This document shows, piece after piece, positions 22,391 through 34,050 of a stretch of 64,000 nucleotides of DNA; position 1 is the stretch's first letter; each line of letters starts with the position of its first letter. The stretch lies in the NCBI GenBank assembly GCA_963662175.1, contig OY759221.1, positions 25,035,027 through 25,099,026 on the forward strand, written 5' to 3'. The translations under genes were made by a program, and so were the position numbers. The notes under the pieces are model-generated. The model was not told the DNA's origin. It worked only from the letters and a program-made list of their open reading frames with translations, and did no database searches. The stretch is from Aradus depressus (taxonomy: Eukaryota > Arthropoda > Insecta > Hemiptera > Aradidae).

Positions 22391-23363
22391 GTATTCACTT
22401 TTATTTGCTCTTATTATTTATTAATTTTAGTAAATTTGGCTGCTCAAAATTCTTTAGATCCAGGATATGAAGATTTCTGCAAATATTAATAATTAACCAG
22501 TAATTGCTGATCACTTATTTTTTTCTTAATTTTTGAATATACAATTGTAATATATTAATGTATATATGTATATGTTTTATTTTTTTTTTATGTATGACAA
22601 ACTAGGTATAGTCGCATATGGCTTAAGAGGAATAATCTCGGTGTTGATTGCCAAAAAAAAAAGAAAGAGAAAAAAATGATTATATTTTATCGTCAACCAT
22701 TAGCCATGATTTGCGATTAACTATTGATTCGCATTCGTTTGTAGACTAAGTTTGTCATTTGAAAATGAAATAAGCGGTTCGGTATCTCCTGAAATGGGTA
22801 AAAACATTATATTATTTGCTATGACAATATGACAACAATATATTATTTATTGACAGATATTTTCAGCAGTTATTATTAATTGTTAATAGCAACATTATAT
22901 AATATCATATAATAATATATTGAAATATTATATATATATTTTTTTAGACTAACCACAAATTTTATTTATTGTGACAAATTTGATCTATCGAAGTATTTTA
23001 CTTACCTAACAGTTTCTTACCGAAAGCTTATAATTATATATATTGTTGATCACAATATTAAAAGTACCACATAAAAGTACACCATAAAAAGTCAAATGCA
23101 ATAGAAATATATTACACACTTTCTTATTCCATGAACGTAGAAATGCTCAAAAACAGCTGACATGCACATGAACGAGACTTACGGTCTGACATAGCCCCTA
23201 GCGTGAGATAAGATGTTTACACATCACAAATTTAAGAATAAGTAAGGAATCGCGTATATGAACTAGAGTGATTCACACATTTTGAGACCCATCGATAATA
23301 AACCAGAAACAAAAATTAAAACATTTAATAATTTTAGTCTACTAATAGCCACCTTGTTGCTAG
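22391..23363 (+). other. OXR1/mtd intron 6
   Basis: 0.97 kb, mostly AT-rich. The 22715-23232 segment is a dispersed repeat (repeat D) also found at 33735-34050. No other element recognised. Confidence 0.75.
22715..23232 (+). repeat. Repeat D, copy 1
   Basis: Shares with 33735-34050 the phrases TTGTAGACTAAGTTT (with one change), AAGCGGTTCGGTATCTCCTG, ATTATATTATTTGCTATGAC, GACTTACGGTCTGACATAG and GTTTACA-ATCA. An AT-rich segment of about 200 bp is present here and absent in the other copy. Confidence 0.75.
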
Positions 23364-23494
23364 ATGTTGAAGCGCCTGTCCTATCCTCTCTCCTGGGTGG
23401 AAGGTATCACCGGAAGTGACGACAAAGAAGGATCACTCCCCTCCTCCGCCGATCATCCCTCACATTCATCAGTATTCTCTAAAGTATTTTCAAG
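23364..23494 (+). CDS. mtd: OXR1/mustard exon 7 (MLKRLSYPLSW motif)
   Basis: In phase 0 it encodes MLKRLSYPLSWVEGITGSDD, then KEGSLPSSADHPSHSSVFSK and VFS, ending in phase 2. MLKRLSYPLxWxEG and SSVFSKVFSSSPIN are conserved islands of insect mustard proteins as I recall them, the second spanning the junction with exon 8. Acceptor TTGCTAG; the donor AG/gtctgt is non-optimal. The initial ATG is an internal Met given the phase-0 entry from exon 6, though an alternative start here cannot be excluded from sequence alone. Confidence 0.92.
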
Positions 23495-25074
23495 GTCTGT
23501 ATTCAATCCATATTATTATTATTATCATCATTTTTTGTCTATTTTTCTTCACAAGCTATCCTAGTTTCTTTTCGAAAATACTCATAAGCCGTAGTAGTAT
23601 TGAATATTAATGTTGCTTATTGTACTTGGAGCTTGAAGCGAGAGAAAATTGAGAGTACGCTCGGTAAAAAACACAATATTTTTGTGAAGTTCTCTGTTTT
23701 AATTATTAGTATTTAATTAAATGAAAAGAGATCTACTGGTGATCTAGTCCCTTAATTGCTGGAGATCGCAAAAAGATATTCTCATCTCAGATCGTCAGTT
23801 TCTGAAGCGGGGATTGATTTTTTGCATTTTTCACATCTTCAGCCACAGTTTGTATATTCGTTTTCTCTCTGCTTTAATAATGGAAATTTTAACTTATTAA
23901 TATATGTTTAATTCAAAAGTAATCATGTAATGATGAAGGGCATTCAGAAATTTTATATAGATTGGTGTGAGTTGTGTAACGGGTTAGAAGTTGTCTGTTA
24001 CTATGAAATAAGTTGCAAAAACTTATATCAGGGAGAAGGGGTGGGGGAATTTATATGAACCTGTGATTATCATGAAACTGATATGATGGTAATTACTACA
24101 TATCCTATGTAATTTTGATATAATTTACTTAAAAACAAAGGATTGTCATTTTATAACGCACTTCTATAACGATAGATCACCTCACCAACCGATCTACATT
24201 AAAAATAGTATATTTAAGACTAAATCCTCACTGAAATTTATTTGAGTGAAATGATATTGAATCGTTGAAACAATAGAAGTGAATCAGAAATGGTGTCAAT
24301 TCACTTCTTGTGATTTCAAATTCAAGCAACTTGGTGAGAATATATTCATGTCACTTTTGTTTTTTCAATTAATTTTTAATGGTTATTTTTTGTAGAATTT
24401 ACATTTTTTTATTATTATTTATTTTATATATTAATCTTTTTTATAAACTTGCCTTCTCAGAATATTCTATCGATGATCCAATATACTTAAAGTAAAAAAA
24501 AATTCAGATCAGGAATAAATCCATATATTGTTTTTGGCATCAAAATATATTAAAATAATTATTCATAGACTTTATTTTGTCGTTACGTAATTTTTTGCGT
24601 GTTCCACAAAAATCTTTGTTTTATGTCTCATTTTCTTACAAGGCCAGTTTAGTATTTTTTTTTTTTTTTTTTTTCGATAATTGATGCTTTAAAATGCTTA
24701 CTTTTTTTATATAGATATTTCTATAATTTAAGAATTTTTTAAGTACACTTTTTTTTGGTTATTTTTGGAGCGCTACTGTTATAATAAAAAAGGGAAAAGT
24801 AACGCTGCTTTTTTTTGTTTTTTTTTTCTTATGCTGCTCATGTGCTGCGTGAAATCAACTGCCTCATTTAACCCATTTCTTTATTTAATAAAATATCTCC
24901 TTCCAACCAATATTGTTCAATTAATAATAATTTTTGTGTATAATTGCGTTCCATGTTTTTATTTATTTTACCTAAATTAATAATATTTATTTTATAACAT
25001 TTTTTCAAAAATGTTTATTTTATATAAATATACATTTTTGTAAATCAAATATAATTTTTGGCGGATATATACAG
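23495..25074 (+). other. OXR1/mtd intron 7
   Basis: 1.58 kb of AT-rich DNA with long T runs (24655-24675, 24805-24830). I recognise no repeat family or coding sequence. Confidence 0.7.
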
Positions 25075-25245
25075 TTCCCCGATCAATATGGTTACCGATT
25101 TCGGTTCGGGTCTATTTACGAAAACCCCCAGCGAGGATAGTAAATTCACGTTCCCTCCAGATCCTCTACATCCTGTTTCCGCTCCTAGTTCCGCCTCTTC
25201 TTCCACTCCTTCTTTTTCTCCGTCTAACATCATGAGCACTGTAGG
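25075..25245 (+). CDS. mtd: OXR1/mustard exon 8 (SPINMVTDFGSGLF motif)
   Basis: Entered in phase 2 it reads SPINMVTDFGSGLFTKTPSE, then DSKFTFPPDPLHPVSAPSS, and ends FSPSNIMSTV. The SSPINxVxDFGxxLF island joins exon 7 and matches insect mustard proteins; the remainder is Ser/Pro-rich linker. Acceptor TATACAG, donor gtaagt, ending in phase 2, which fits exon 9. Vertebrate OXR1 is much more diverged over this stretch. No fold can be predicted beyond disorder. Confidence 0.92.
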
Positions 25246-25599
25246 GTAAGTCAAATGAATTATCAACAGAAAAAGGAAAAATTAATAGGATAATTAATAA
25301 TTGTTGTATTCTTTAGTTTTATGTTAAAGTTGTATGTGTGTTATAGTTTATTAGCTGTGTGTAATTGTTTATGTGTTGTAAACATTGTCTAAAATTGTCC
25401 ATTCTTTCTATTTGTCTTATAGATTCCTATTCTTTTCTTCTTTGAATATTAATTTATTTATTGTTATTTTTTCATTTAAATTCTACACTCAGTCACTTTA
25501 AGGAATGTAGATTCATATGATCAGACATACATCACTCTTACAAAGGAAGGAGCGTTTCTGTTCCGAAAAATATTAGTGTTCAATATCATATTTGGTACT

Positions 25600-26270
25600 T
25601 ATTACAAAATCTCGGGGCTAAACACATAACCCCTAATAACTCCCTATGCTATGAATCTATTGATATGAAATTTTGTGTGTGGATTGGGAAGTCCCTGACA
25701 TTGATTTTCAACCGAAGTTGTTAAGGGGGGGGGGGGGGGGGGGGGGGGGGGAGAGAGATCCTTAATTGTTGTTTTTTCAAAGGGGTAATTTACCTTAAAT
25801 GTGGGGTTTGTGCAGGGACTAATCACAAAAACTTCAATGACTGCCGAGATGATTCATGAATTGACATGGAATTTTATATGTAAATCCAAATCCCCACCTG
25901 TCGATTTTCAATGAAATCGGCTAAAGGATATAAGATGAGGCTAACTCAAAAATCTTAATAATTGTCAATCTAATGAATGGATATCCAAAAAAGTGTGAAA
26001 ATTCAGAAGTCCCTGAAGATGCCTGATTTTCAGATTGATTTTCAACCAAATCGGTTGATTGATTTTAGAGGGAGAGGGGAAACATAGTTGATTTTATTAC
26101 ATATTTTATTAAGTGTTCAATAAGAGGGGGTTGATCGGATACCCCTAATAATTCCCGATGCAATGAACATATCGACACGAAATTTTATATAAGTATTGAA
26201 AAGTCCCTGAGTATCTCACCTGTTGATTTTCAGTCAAATTGGACGAAAATGAGACGAGTTTAGAGGAAAA
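25600..26270 (+). repeat. Repeat B copy with poly-G run
   Basis: At least four sub-units with CTATTGATATGAAATTTTGT, CATGGAATTTTATATG, and CATATCGACACGAAATTTTA, each followed by GTCCCTGA and TTGATTTTCA-CCAAATCGG. A 27-G run interrupts the first unit where other copies have a short G tract. Confidence 0.75.
25725..25751. repeat. Poly-G run of 27
   Basis: An uninterrupted G homopolymer followed by GAGAGAGA, inside a repeat B sub-unit. The exact length may not be reliable. Confidence 0.85.
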
Positions 26271-26274
26271 TGAA

Positions 26275-26815
26275 TTGAAAAGAAATTTTATTTATTCTGG
26301 GACCGAGGTCCCCTAAGAATAAATATATACAGAGTAAAGAAAATGAAACAATGAAATATAGTATCAGTACAAAGAAATAAAAAGATAGGTAGATAAAAAT
26401 TAGTGCTACATTGGAGAAGAAAACTATACAACTAAAAAAATAGATAAGCAAAAGATAAACAGGAAATAAAAAAACAGGAAAAAACATAAATTAACAACTT
26501 CAATATGATGAAAATAAAAGTATCTAAAAAATAAAAGAGAATAAGAAAAAAAGCAAATCTATATCACTAAGAAAGAAATAAAATTGATAATATAAATATA
26601 AATCGACCGAGCATAGTACTATGATGGTTGATTATAAAAGAGAAGGAAGGATGCCCAGCAAGGTTTAAAATAAAATTAATTTCAGAAAGCAGAAATAAGA
26701 TAAGATAAAAATAAATAGATGCATAATAAGGAGGGAGGGCGAAAACGTCGATCACTTCGTGCTGTGGAAATGCGTTGCCGGGGAAACACAACGTAAACAT
26801 TATCACCAAAACAAA
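26275..26815 (-). mobile_element. LINE 3' end remnant
   Basis: Read on the minus strand it ends GGGGACCTCGGTCCCAGAAT then AATAAA, like a LINE 3' end with polyadenylation signal, and is preceded by T-rich sequence and a GC-richer block at 26730-26800. The LINE fossil ending near 55310 finishes similarly (TTTATTCCTAGAGACC). No reverse-transcriptase motif remains. Confidence 0.5.
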
Positions 26816-26936
26816 ATTTTAAAAAGATACATATTTAAGAGTTATAACTGTATTTCTTGACTGTATTCATTTCATTCTGTATTCACAATACTACGTAAGC
26901 AAAATTAACTTATTTACTCCGATACACATCTGTGTA

Positions 26937-27204
26937 ACGTTTTCGACATGCGCCATCGTTAGCACAAAGTTCGAAAGTGACATTTAAGTTTGCAACGTTG
27001 TCATATCTTATTAGGACTTGGGTTATCTGTATAAATATGACAACCTAGAAAACTTGAATGTCAGTTTTGAACTTTGTGCTGAAGATGGCGTAAAATACTT
27101 TATATTATGTTTGTGGAATTAGACAATATAAAAGTTTAACAATTTCTTTGTTTTATTTATTTCAACCAATATTACTCTTTTCAACCTGAAACAAAGATTA
27201 AACT
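26937..27204. repeat. Hammerhead-type inverted element, cut by the LINE target site
   Basis: Two arms point away from each other: at 26937-26962 (minus: CTAACGA, TGGCGCATGTC, GAAAACGT) and at 27079-27100 (plus: CTGAAGA, TGGCGTAAAATAC). Both are preceded by GAACTTTGTG. The right arm continues into GGAATTAGACAATATA, AAGTTT and TTTGTTTTATTTATTT, the shared outer end, where the LINE has inserted at 27204/27205. Both cores depart from consensus. Confidence 0.6.
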
Positions 27205-27416
27205 TCAGATTTTGACAAGAGTAGATTCAAATATTATATTCTTGTGAAAAAATACTTAAAATTAGAAATACTGAAAAAAAAAGGGGGACAGAACAAACTC
27301 AATTCGCAGTTGTCGTTTGTGAAGTTGTGAAGTTGACATTTGTTCCTGGGTATTACAACGTGAGTTCGTTCCATCTACCCTAATTAGATTACCTACGTTT
27401 ACTATTTATTTCTGTG

Positions 27417-27444
27417 CCCCCCCCCCCCCCCCCATCCCCCCCCC
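27417..27444. repeat. C-rich homopolymer stretch in LINE 5' UTR
   Basis: 17 C, then AT, then 9 C. It lies about 105 bp before the ORF1 start. Confidence 0.85.
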
Positions 27445-27549
27445 TCATTATTAGCAGTTTATTTTATATTTTACCCCTTCTTTCCAAACAGTTATCTAAT
27501 GTTAAGGAAAATGGATTAACTTCACCTACCTCTACAAAAAGTTATTATT

Positions 27550-28815
27550 ATGACATCATCAACGGCCAACAACACCACGAACACCTTTGCAAGTATCACC
27601 AAATCATCACCACCCAAATCATCACCACCATATCCAAGTAAAGAGCAAGGTATCCTATTTCCATCAGTCGATGGAGTGCCCATCATCAAGTACATAATGG
27701 GCGTAGGGGACCTTATCGGCCCAAATAAAATTATATTTACGTCACGCATATCCAACAATAGAATTGCTATATTCCTCTCCAATAAAGCAACTGTAGAAAA
27801 ATTTGTAATTGATCACAAAGGTATCACTATTCATGACAGATTTATCCCCGCTCGTAGACTAGCGGTTCAATCTAAACGGATAATAATCTCAAATGCCCCT
27901 CCATTCATGCCACATGAATTAATAACTGAAAAACTGGAGCAACTTAACATTCAGATACTCTCCCCTATCAGTTATCTGCGGGCAGGTATCAAAGTCCCAG
28001 GCTATGAACATATCCTCAGTTTTCGGAGACATTTGTTCATTAATCCAGAAGACTCAAGTGACATACCTTCAAGTATCCTTGTAGAGTGTGATGGTATAAC
28101 ATATAGACTTTTCCTCGGGGATGAAGAACCTAAGTGTTTTAAATGTGGGGAAGTAGGACACTTGAGCAACAAATGTGAGCTTGAAAGACAAGGGACATCC
28201 AACATGAGCCCGCCTATTGTGGGGCTCCCTCCTGAACCCACCCTCGACGTCGCGCAGGAACCAAAGTCCGGAAATAATGATAATACTTCCCCCAGAAAGC
28301 TCCACAGTATTAGTAGTACTGACAATTCACGAGAAGCTGCTTCAACATCAGCCACCAAAACAGGCTCAGCTCAAACCTGTATAGAAAACCCATCCTCCGA
28401 TAGTTTAAAAAACAGTTCCGGTGTCACACCTAATGAAATTTCACTCCCCTCCCAACCGAACACACCTTTGCCGTCAACCCCATCAGGTACTAGAACTCCC
28501 CAATCCAAGTCAGACAAGTCACGAACACATTGCATCGAATCTATAAAACAGATCCTGGAAAAACAAACCGATAAATTCACATCCCAACTAAGTCCTCGAC
28601 AGATTTTAAACTTTATTGAAGAAACTTATCGTTGTCAAAATTTTGAACAGCTTGCAAAAAATTATACAGACAATTGTGAGGATCTTGTGATGGCGGTGAA
28701 GAAACTACACTCCCTTTCGGACGATAAGGGGGTCAAGAACAGGCTCACTCGAATCATTAACAGAATCCAAAATCAATCTGATCCAACCAAGTCTGATTCC
28801 CAAGTACCTTTATGA
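27550..28815 (+). CDS. LINE ORF1, gag-like RNA-binding protein
   Basis: An intact 421-residue frame starting at ATG 27550. At residues about 196-209 it has one CCHC zinc knuckle, CFKCGEVGHLSNKC (C-x2-C-x4-H-x4-C), the type that binds element RNA in LINE ribonucleoproteins. The N-terminal 180 residues, with KYIMGVGDLIGPNKIIFTSR and a following RISNNRIAIFLSNK stretch, resemble the folded region before the knuckle in arthropod LINE gag proteins. The segment after it (about 210-330) is Ser/Thr/Pro-rich and probably disordered, and the C-terminal 90 residues are helical-looking. It ends in TGA overlapping an ATG (ATGA) 41 nt before the ORF2 frame opens. No lesions seen. Confidence 0.92.
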   Translation: MTSSTANNTTNTFASITKSSPPKSSPPYPSKEQGILFPSVDGVPIIKYIMGVGDLIGPNKIIFTSRISNNRIAIFLSNKATVEKFVIDHKGITIHDRFIPARRLAVQSKRIIISNAPPFMPHELITEKLEQLNIQILSPISYLRAGIKVPGYEHILSFRRHLFINPEDSSDIPSSILVECDGITYRLFLGDEEPKCFKCGEVGHLSNKCELERQGTSNMSPPIVGLPPEPTLDVAQEPKSGNNDNTSPRKLHSISSTDNSREAASTSATKTGSAQTCIENPSSDSLKNSSGVTPNEISLPSQPNTPLPSTPSGTRTPQSKSDKSRTHCIESIKQILEKQTDKFTSQLSPRQILNFIEETYRCQNFEQLAKNYTDNCEDLVMAVKKLHSLSDDKGVKNRLTRIINRIQNQSDPTKSDSQVPL

Positions 28816-28855
28816 AAACAGTTACCTTCAACCCATGAAACCGTACACACATTAG

Positions 28856-31800
28856 TTCTATGTTATAGTCAGTTTTATTATATTCTCCCTTGTGAATTTG
28901 CAAATCTTCCAGTGGAATATAAACGGTTTCTTTTCCCATCTCGAAGAGCTCCAAATTTTAATATCTGAACATGACCCGTCAGTAATCTGCCTCCAAGAGA
29001 CAAACTTTCAGGATCAACGGATCGGGAAGCTAAAAGGTTACGACCACTCCACCAAAAATCGCAATAGATTATTTCCTAGCGGTGGAGTGGCCATATATAT
29101 TAAGAATTCTCTATGTCATCGAGAAATCCCTCTGTCGACTCCCTTGGAGGCTGTAGCAATGTCCGTTTTGACTCCCAAAGAGTTATGCATCTGTAATATT
29201 TACCTTCCCAATAGTCAAGATCTCGGTTTAAACGAGCTGGTTGCTTTAATCAACCAGTTACCAAAGCCATGCATTATTATGGGCGATTTCAACTGTCACA
29301 GCACACTTTGGGGATCAGAAAAAACAGATATCAGGGGTAAAACCATAGAAACATTATTAGAAGATCCAAATATAGTTCTTTTGAATTCTAAAGAACCCAC
29401 TCACTTAAATTTTTCAAGCGGGACGTTAAGCGCTATTGATCTGACGTTGTGTAGCGCCACTCTAGCCCAGTCGGTATCATGGGAACCTCTCGCAGATCTT
29501 TTCGGAAGTGATCACCTTCCAATCAAAATTGAAATTATGGGAGGAAAATCCCAACCGCCTATATTGGAGAAATGGAAAATGAAAAGTGCTGATTGGGATG
29601 CCTTTGGTGAAACTATTAATGACACCATAGGTAACTTAGTACAGCAGAGACATTTCCGAATAGCCGACATTAGAAACATTGTTGATAGCTTTTCTGCTCT
29701 GATTATTAATGCTGCACTAAAATGCATTGGAAAAATTAAGTACACAAAAAATAGAACTTTAGTGCCTTGGTGGAACGATGAATGCAAAATGGCTGTAAGA
29801 AACTCCAAGCATGCATTCAATAGGTACAAAAAACAGAAAACCATTGACAACTTAATTAGTTTTAAGAAATACAGGGCCATTTCCCGCAGAGTTATCAAAG
29901 AGAGTAAAAGGAAATCTTGGATGGAATATGTGTCATCAATGACGAATCAAACCCCTCCAAAAGTAATTTGGGAAAAGCTTAAGAAGATAAAAGGGTATCA
30001 TTCCTTTTCAGGTATAAGTGGCATCGAGACAGCCCCAGGCAACATCGTTACCGAAAGTAAGGATATCGCGGACGCGCTGGGTAGAGTCTTCTCGGAAAAT
30101 TCAAGCGATGGAAATTACGACCCGTTGTTTCTAGAGCGAAGAAATGAGGATGACACTTTCTACGTTTTAAACCCTGCTGATAATGATACCGATTTCAATG
30201 CTCCCCTACAATTCTTGGAGCTGACGACAGCGTTGGAAAGTTGTACAGGTGCTAGTCCAGGTCCCGACGATATTCCGTATGCATTCCTAAAGAAATTGCC
30301 TATCTCAGGAAAAAAGTATCTCCTTGACATTTTTAATTTCATTTGGCTCAACAATGTTTTTCCCTCTTCTTGGGCCTTAGCTACCGTTGTCCCGATCTTA
30401 AAACCGCACAGAAACAAACTTTTACCTCAAAATTATCGTCCTATTTCTTTAACCTGCACTAAATGTAAAGTCCTCGAAAAAATAATCAACAGGAGATTAC
30501 AATGGATCCTAGAAAAACAAAAATTCTTCTCAAAGTTCCAATATGGTTTCAGGAAATTACACTCAACTGCGGATTTTCTGATAAACCTAGAAACTGAAAT
30601 TTTAGAGGCCTTCACAACTAACGAATACGTTCTAGCAACATGTCTTGATGTACAAAAGGCCTATGAAATGGTATGGAAACCCTTGATTTTCAGAGGACTG
30701 CTCCAAAATAACATCAAGGGTAACATGCTACTATTTATCAAAAACTTCATAGCGAATAGATTCCTACAGGTAAGAGTCAACGGAGTATTCTCTGGAAAAT
30801 ATGAGCTCCGAAATGGTGTCCCCCAAGGCTCCGTCATAAGTGTGACCTTGTTTCTAATAGCAATTAATGATATAGTTAAGGAAGTGGCATTACCTGCAAA
30901 AGCATTTCTATATGCAGACGATCTCACCATATGCTGTAGAGGCAGGTTCATAAACACCATCCAGGACACAGTACAAGAGTCCTTAAATAATCTAGAAAAA
31001 TGGACAACTAGAACTGGCTTCAAATTCTCCCCACAAAAATCGGAATGTATAATGTTTACTCGAAAACGCATTGCACCTCATCACCCCAGACTCCTTCTTC
31101 ACAACACCGAACTGAAATTTTTAGATAAAGTCAAGATTCTCGGCTTAATTTTCGACTCCAAATTAACATGGGCACCCTACCTACGAGCTCTAAAAGACGA
31201 GTGTAAACGGAGACTGGATACTCTAAAGGTAATAACCCACTAAAATTGGGGATCAGGGAGGGAAGTATTGCTAACAACTTATAGAGCCCTAGTCCGGAAC
31301 AAACTAGATTACGGATCTATTGTGTACAACTCAGCGAGGGAACGAACACTCAAAATGCTAGACCCTGTCCATCATTCCGGACTGAGACTTGCCATTGGAG
31401 CTTTCTATACCAGCCCAGTGACTAGCATTCTTAGTGAAGTAGGCGAGCTCCCTCTGAGCGACAGAAGAAAGTACCTCACTCTGAAACACGCTGCTAAATT
31501 AGCTTCAAAGTCTGATACTCATGACGTCTTCACAGCTGCTCGTCCTCCAATAAACAACCAGTTTACTCCTTTCTGCTCAAGAGTACGAAAATACTTGGTA
31601 CATTTTAACATAGCGACCCGGAACAAAGTGGAAAAAAGAATGCAGAGCGGGGACCCGCCTTGGATGTGGAGCCCTGTGAACACAAACATGGAACTACACA
31701 AACACAAGAAAACAGATACACCGGCACAATACTTTATACAGAAACACAATGACATATGCAGGAGACACATGGACTACACCAGGATCTACACAGACGCATC

Positions 31801-32595
31801 CAAGATGGAGGAGGGTGTGGGATGTGCAGTAGTCACCCCAGATTCGAACTGGACGTTCAAAATCAATCCAGAATGCAGCATTTTCACAGGAGAACTTTTC
31901 ACGTTACTGCAAGCTTTTATATTCACATCCCAATCACAAAATTCCAAATTTCTTATTTTCACAGATTCTCTTAGCTCGATTCTGGCGATTCAAAATCCTT
32001 GGTCGGTTGACAAAAGCATTCAAGAAATTCACTCATGGCATTCAAAATTAATTAAAAAACAAAAAAAATTAAAACTAATTTGGATCCCGTCCCATGTTGG
32101 CATTTCTGGGAACGAAAAAGCAGACATTGCTGCAAAAGACGCTGCACTCTCCTCCTTACTGCCGCAACAAACAGTTAACACAGCACAAGACCTTTCAACC
32201 TACTTCAAAAACAAAATTGAACAACACTGGAACAATCAATGGACTCAGACGACTGACAACAAACTCAGAAAAATAAAAGACGAAAACAGCCATGGAAACC
32301 TCCAAGCAACATGAACAGACGAGACACGGTAGTCATCACAAGACTAAGACTTGGACATACGAAACTGACACATTCCTACTTACTTCTTGGACTTGAACAC
32401 CCGACATGCTCCTGCAACCAAGACTATACAGAGCTCACAGTACAACATATACTGACTAACTGCACAAACTACACCGCATTAAGAAAGAAATACAAACTAC
32501 CGACTGACATGAAAAAACTACTTCAAACACCCACCGACGAATACAACGGACTCATCCAGTTCCTTCAAGACACAAACTTCTACGAAGACATATAG
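28856..32595 (+). pseudogene. LINE ORF2: endonuclease-RT-RNase H, broken by one stop and one frameshift
   Basis: The frame is open from 28856 without an early ATG, so translation was probably by reinitiation after ORF1. Endonuclease: FQWNINGF, CLQETNFQ, IIMGDFNCHSTLWG, SAIDLTLC, GSDHLPI (about residues 1-220). Reverse transcriptase: YRPISLTCTKCKVLEKII, YGFRKLHSTADFL, CLDVQKAYEMVW, RNGVPQGSVIS, FLYADDLTICC, KILGLIFDSKLTW. RNase H: IYTDASKMEEG, GELFTLLQAF, IFTDSLSS, PSHVGISGNEKADIAAKDA, so all four acidic positions are present. The C-terminal GHTKLTHSYLLLG and C-x-C...H...C motif follow. Lesions: an in-frame TAA at 31241-31243, after the RT (KVITH/stop/NWGS), and a one-base shift near 32282-32292, before PWKPPSNMNRRD. 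As it stands the protein cannot be full length. Confidence 0.93.
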
Positions 32596-32655
32596 AAGCA
32601 ATAGTCGTCGCTAATGGCCCTGTAGTCGATGCGACGTTAAATAAAAACTAAGGAA

Positions 32656-32675
32656 AAAAAAAAAAAAAAAAAAAA
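32656..32675. repeat. LINE poly-A tail
   Basis: About 22 A following GTTAAATAAAAACTAAGG and directly preceding the right copy of GATTAAACT. Confidence 0.9.
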
Positions 32676-33599
32676 GATTAAACTGACCAAACAAAAATTA
32701 AGTTTCAGGTACTATAAAAGTGTATTAAGTATAAATAAAATTGAAAAACAAAGCAACACATTATTAATTCATACTCAACAATCTTTCCATCCTAGTCAGG
32801 AAATTTTAATACCCATTTCATAGGCTAAATTTAAAAAAAAGTAATCCATTGATCATACATTATCAGTTATATTAGAGAAATAGCGAAAATACATTTTTTT
32901 TTTTTCTTCCAGAAGAATATACATTTTTTGTTAAAATAGTGGAAATTGTAAATCATCTGCTTATTGTACATACAAATGCTTCCAGCAATGATGCTTTCAG
33001 TAGTTCTAGAAGCATGTTTTATGCTGTAAAATTTTTATTTTTGTTATTAACTGTTTGTGAAATAGTTGCTCAAGTCTGATTTTAATATGTATTTTGAAAT
33101 AGACTGAATGAAACATGAGTAGATATGTGAATTATTCTATTTTTTTTTTTAAATAATAAATCTTAAGGTTTTATGGCAATGTAAGCTGTCGTGATGAAAA
33201 ATCTACAGAGGAGGTAGATGAATGAAACATCGGTCATCAAAGAAGTTAATCATAAAAACTATTTCTCATTTATTTTTACTATTCTATCCTTTACTATGTA
33301 AATTTAATTTACTTTAGATAAATGTTGATGTGTGTTCTGTAACGTTTGCATGATTATGTTGACTTTTTCGTGCTCTACTTTCTTTGTGTTGTTTCAGTTT
33401 TGATGCTACGCATCTTTCTCGACAACTAGAGTAAACCCCTAGAAACAAAATCTCGATCTAACAAAAAATCTTTGCCGCAATATAAAAAAATCTAATATAT
33501 AATATATTGTTTGTCATATTCTTTGAAAGATGGGCAGTTCAAAAATTATATTGACAACTTCTAAATTGATATGCGATATATTGTATAAAATTAAATAAA

Positions 33600-33700
33600 A
33601 AAATTAAAACGAACTTATTTTTTTTAAATATTGTTTATTTCTCAAAAACATATATACACAAACTACCGGTTTTGGCATCCCACCATCGTCGGGTTGTGAT
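33600..33700 (-). repeat. Hammerhead-type element arm
   Basis: On the minus strand: CCCGACGA (consensus CTGANGA, one change), TGGTGGGATGCC, AAAACCGGTAGTT at 33661-33693, then the outer end read outward to AATAAGTTCG (33600-33640). The GAAA is CAAA, so the motif is probably inactive. No second arm was found nearby. Confidence 0.6.
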
Positions 33701-33734
33701 GACAGTGATGTAGTGTCTCTAAATACCGCGAGAA

Positions 33735-34050
33735 TACAGCGTCGATGGTAGTTTTCGAATTTGTTATTGAAATTCTTTGATTCGTATTCATTTGTAGATT
33801 AAGTTTCTTCATTTAAAAATGAAGTAAGCTGTTCGGTATCTCCTGAATGGGTAAACAGATTATATTATTTGCTGTGACAATATGACAACAAATATATTAT
33901 TTAAAAACAACTGACATCACAGATAAAGAAGTGTGTAGTTGTGTGTGCGCTGCGCGCGCAACCGTCCCACACACATTTACGCATGCTCATCAACTAGACT
34001 TACGGTGTGACATAGTCCCTACCGGGAGCTAAGTTGTTTACAGATCATAT
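33735..34050 (+). repeat. Repeat D, copy 2
   Basis: A shorter mate of 22715-23232. Shared phrases include AAGCTGTTCGGTATCTCCTG, ATTATATTATTTGCTGTGAC and GACTTACGGTGTGACATAGT. It sits directly beside the hammerhead-type arm. Confidence 0.75.

Larger units (their letters stand above)
27205..32675 (+). mobile_element. Nearly full-length I-group LINE
   Basis: The element has a 5' UTR (27205-27549) with a C-rich stretch, ORF1 (27550-28815), ORF2 (28856-32595), a short 3' UTR ending GTTAAATAAAAACTAAGG, and a poly-A tail. GATTAAACT is repeated at 27196-27204 and 32676-32684, bounding the insertion. The domain order in ORF2 (apurinic-type endonuclease, reverse transcriptase, RNase H) with a CCHC gag-like ORF1 fits the I group of non-LTR retrotransposons; the exact clade (I, Nimb, Loa) is not resolved. 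Only two coding lesions are seen, so it is young. It lies in the sense orientation in intron 8. Confidence 0.93.

Noticed and set aside
22071..22424. 117-codon frame overlapping exon 6
   Set aside because: Alternative frame of the GC-rich OXR1 exon; the other frame joins the neighbouring exons in phase.
28002..31770. Several minus-strand frames of 60-136 codons under the LINE
   Set aside because: Antisense shadows of LINE ORF1 and ORF2.
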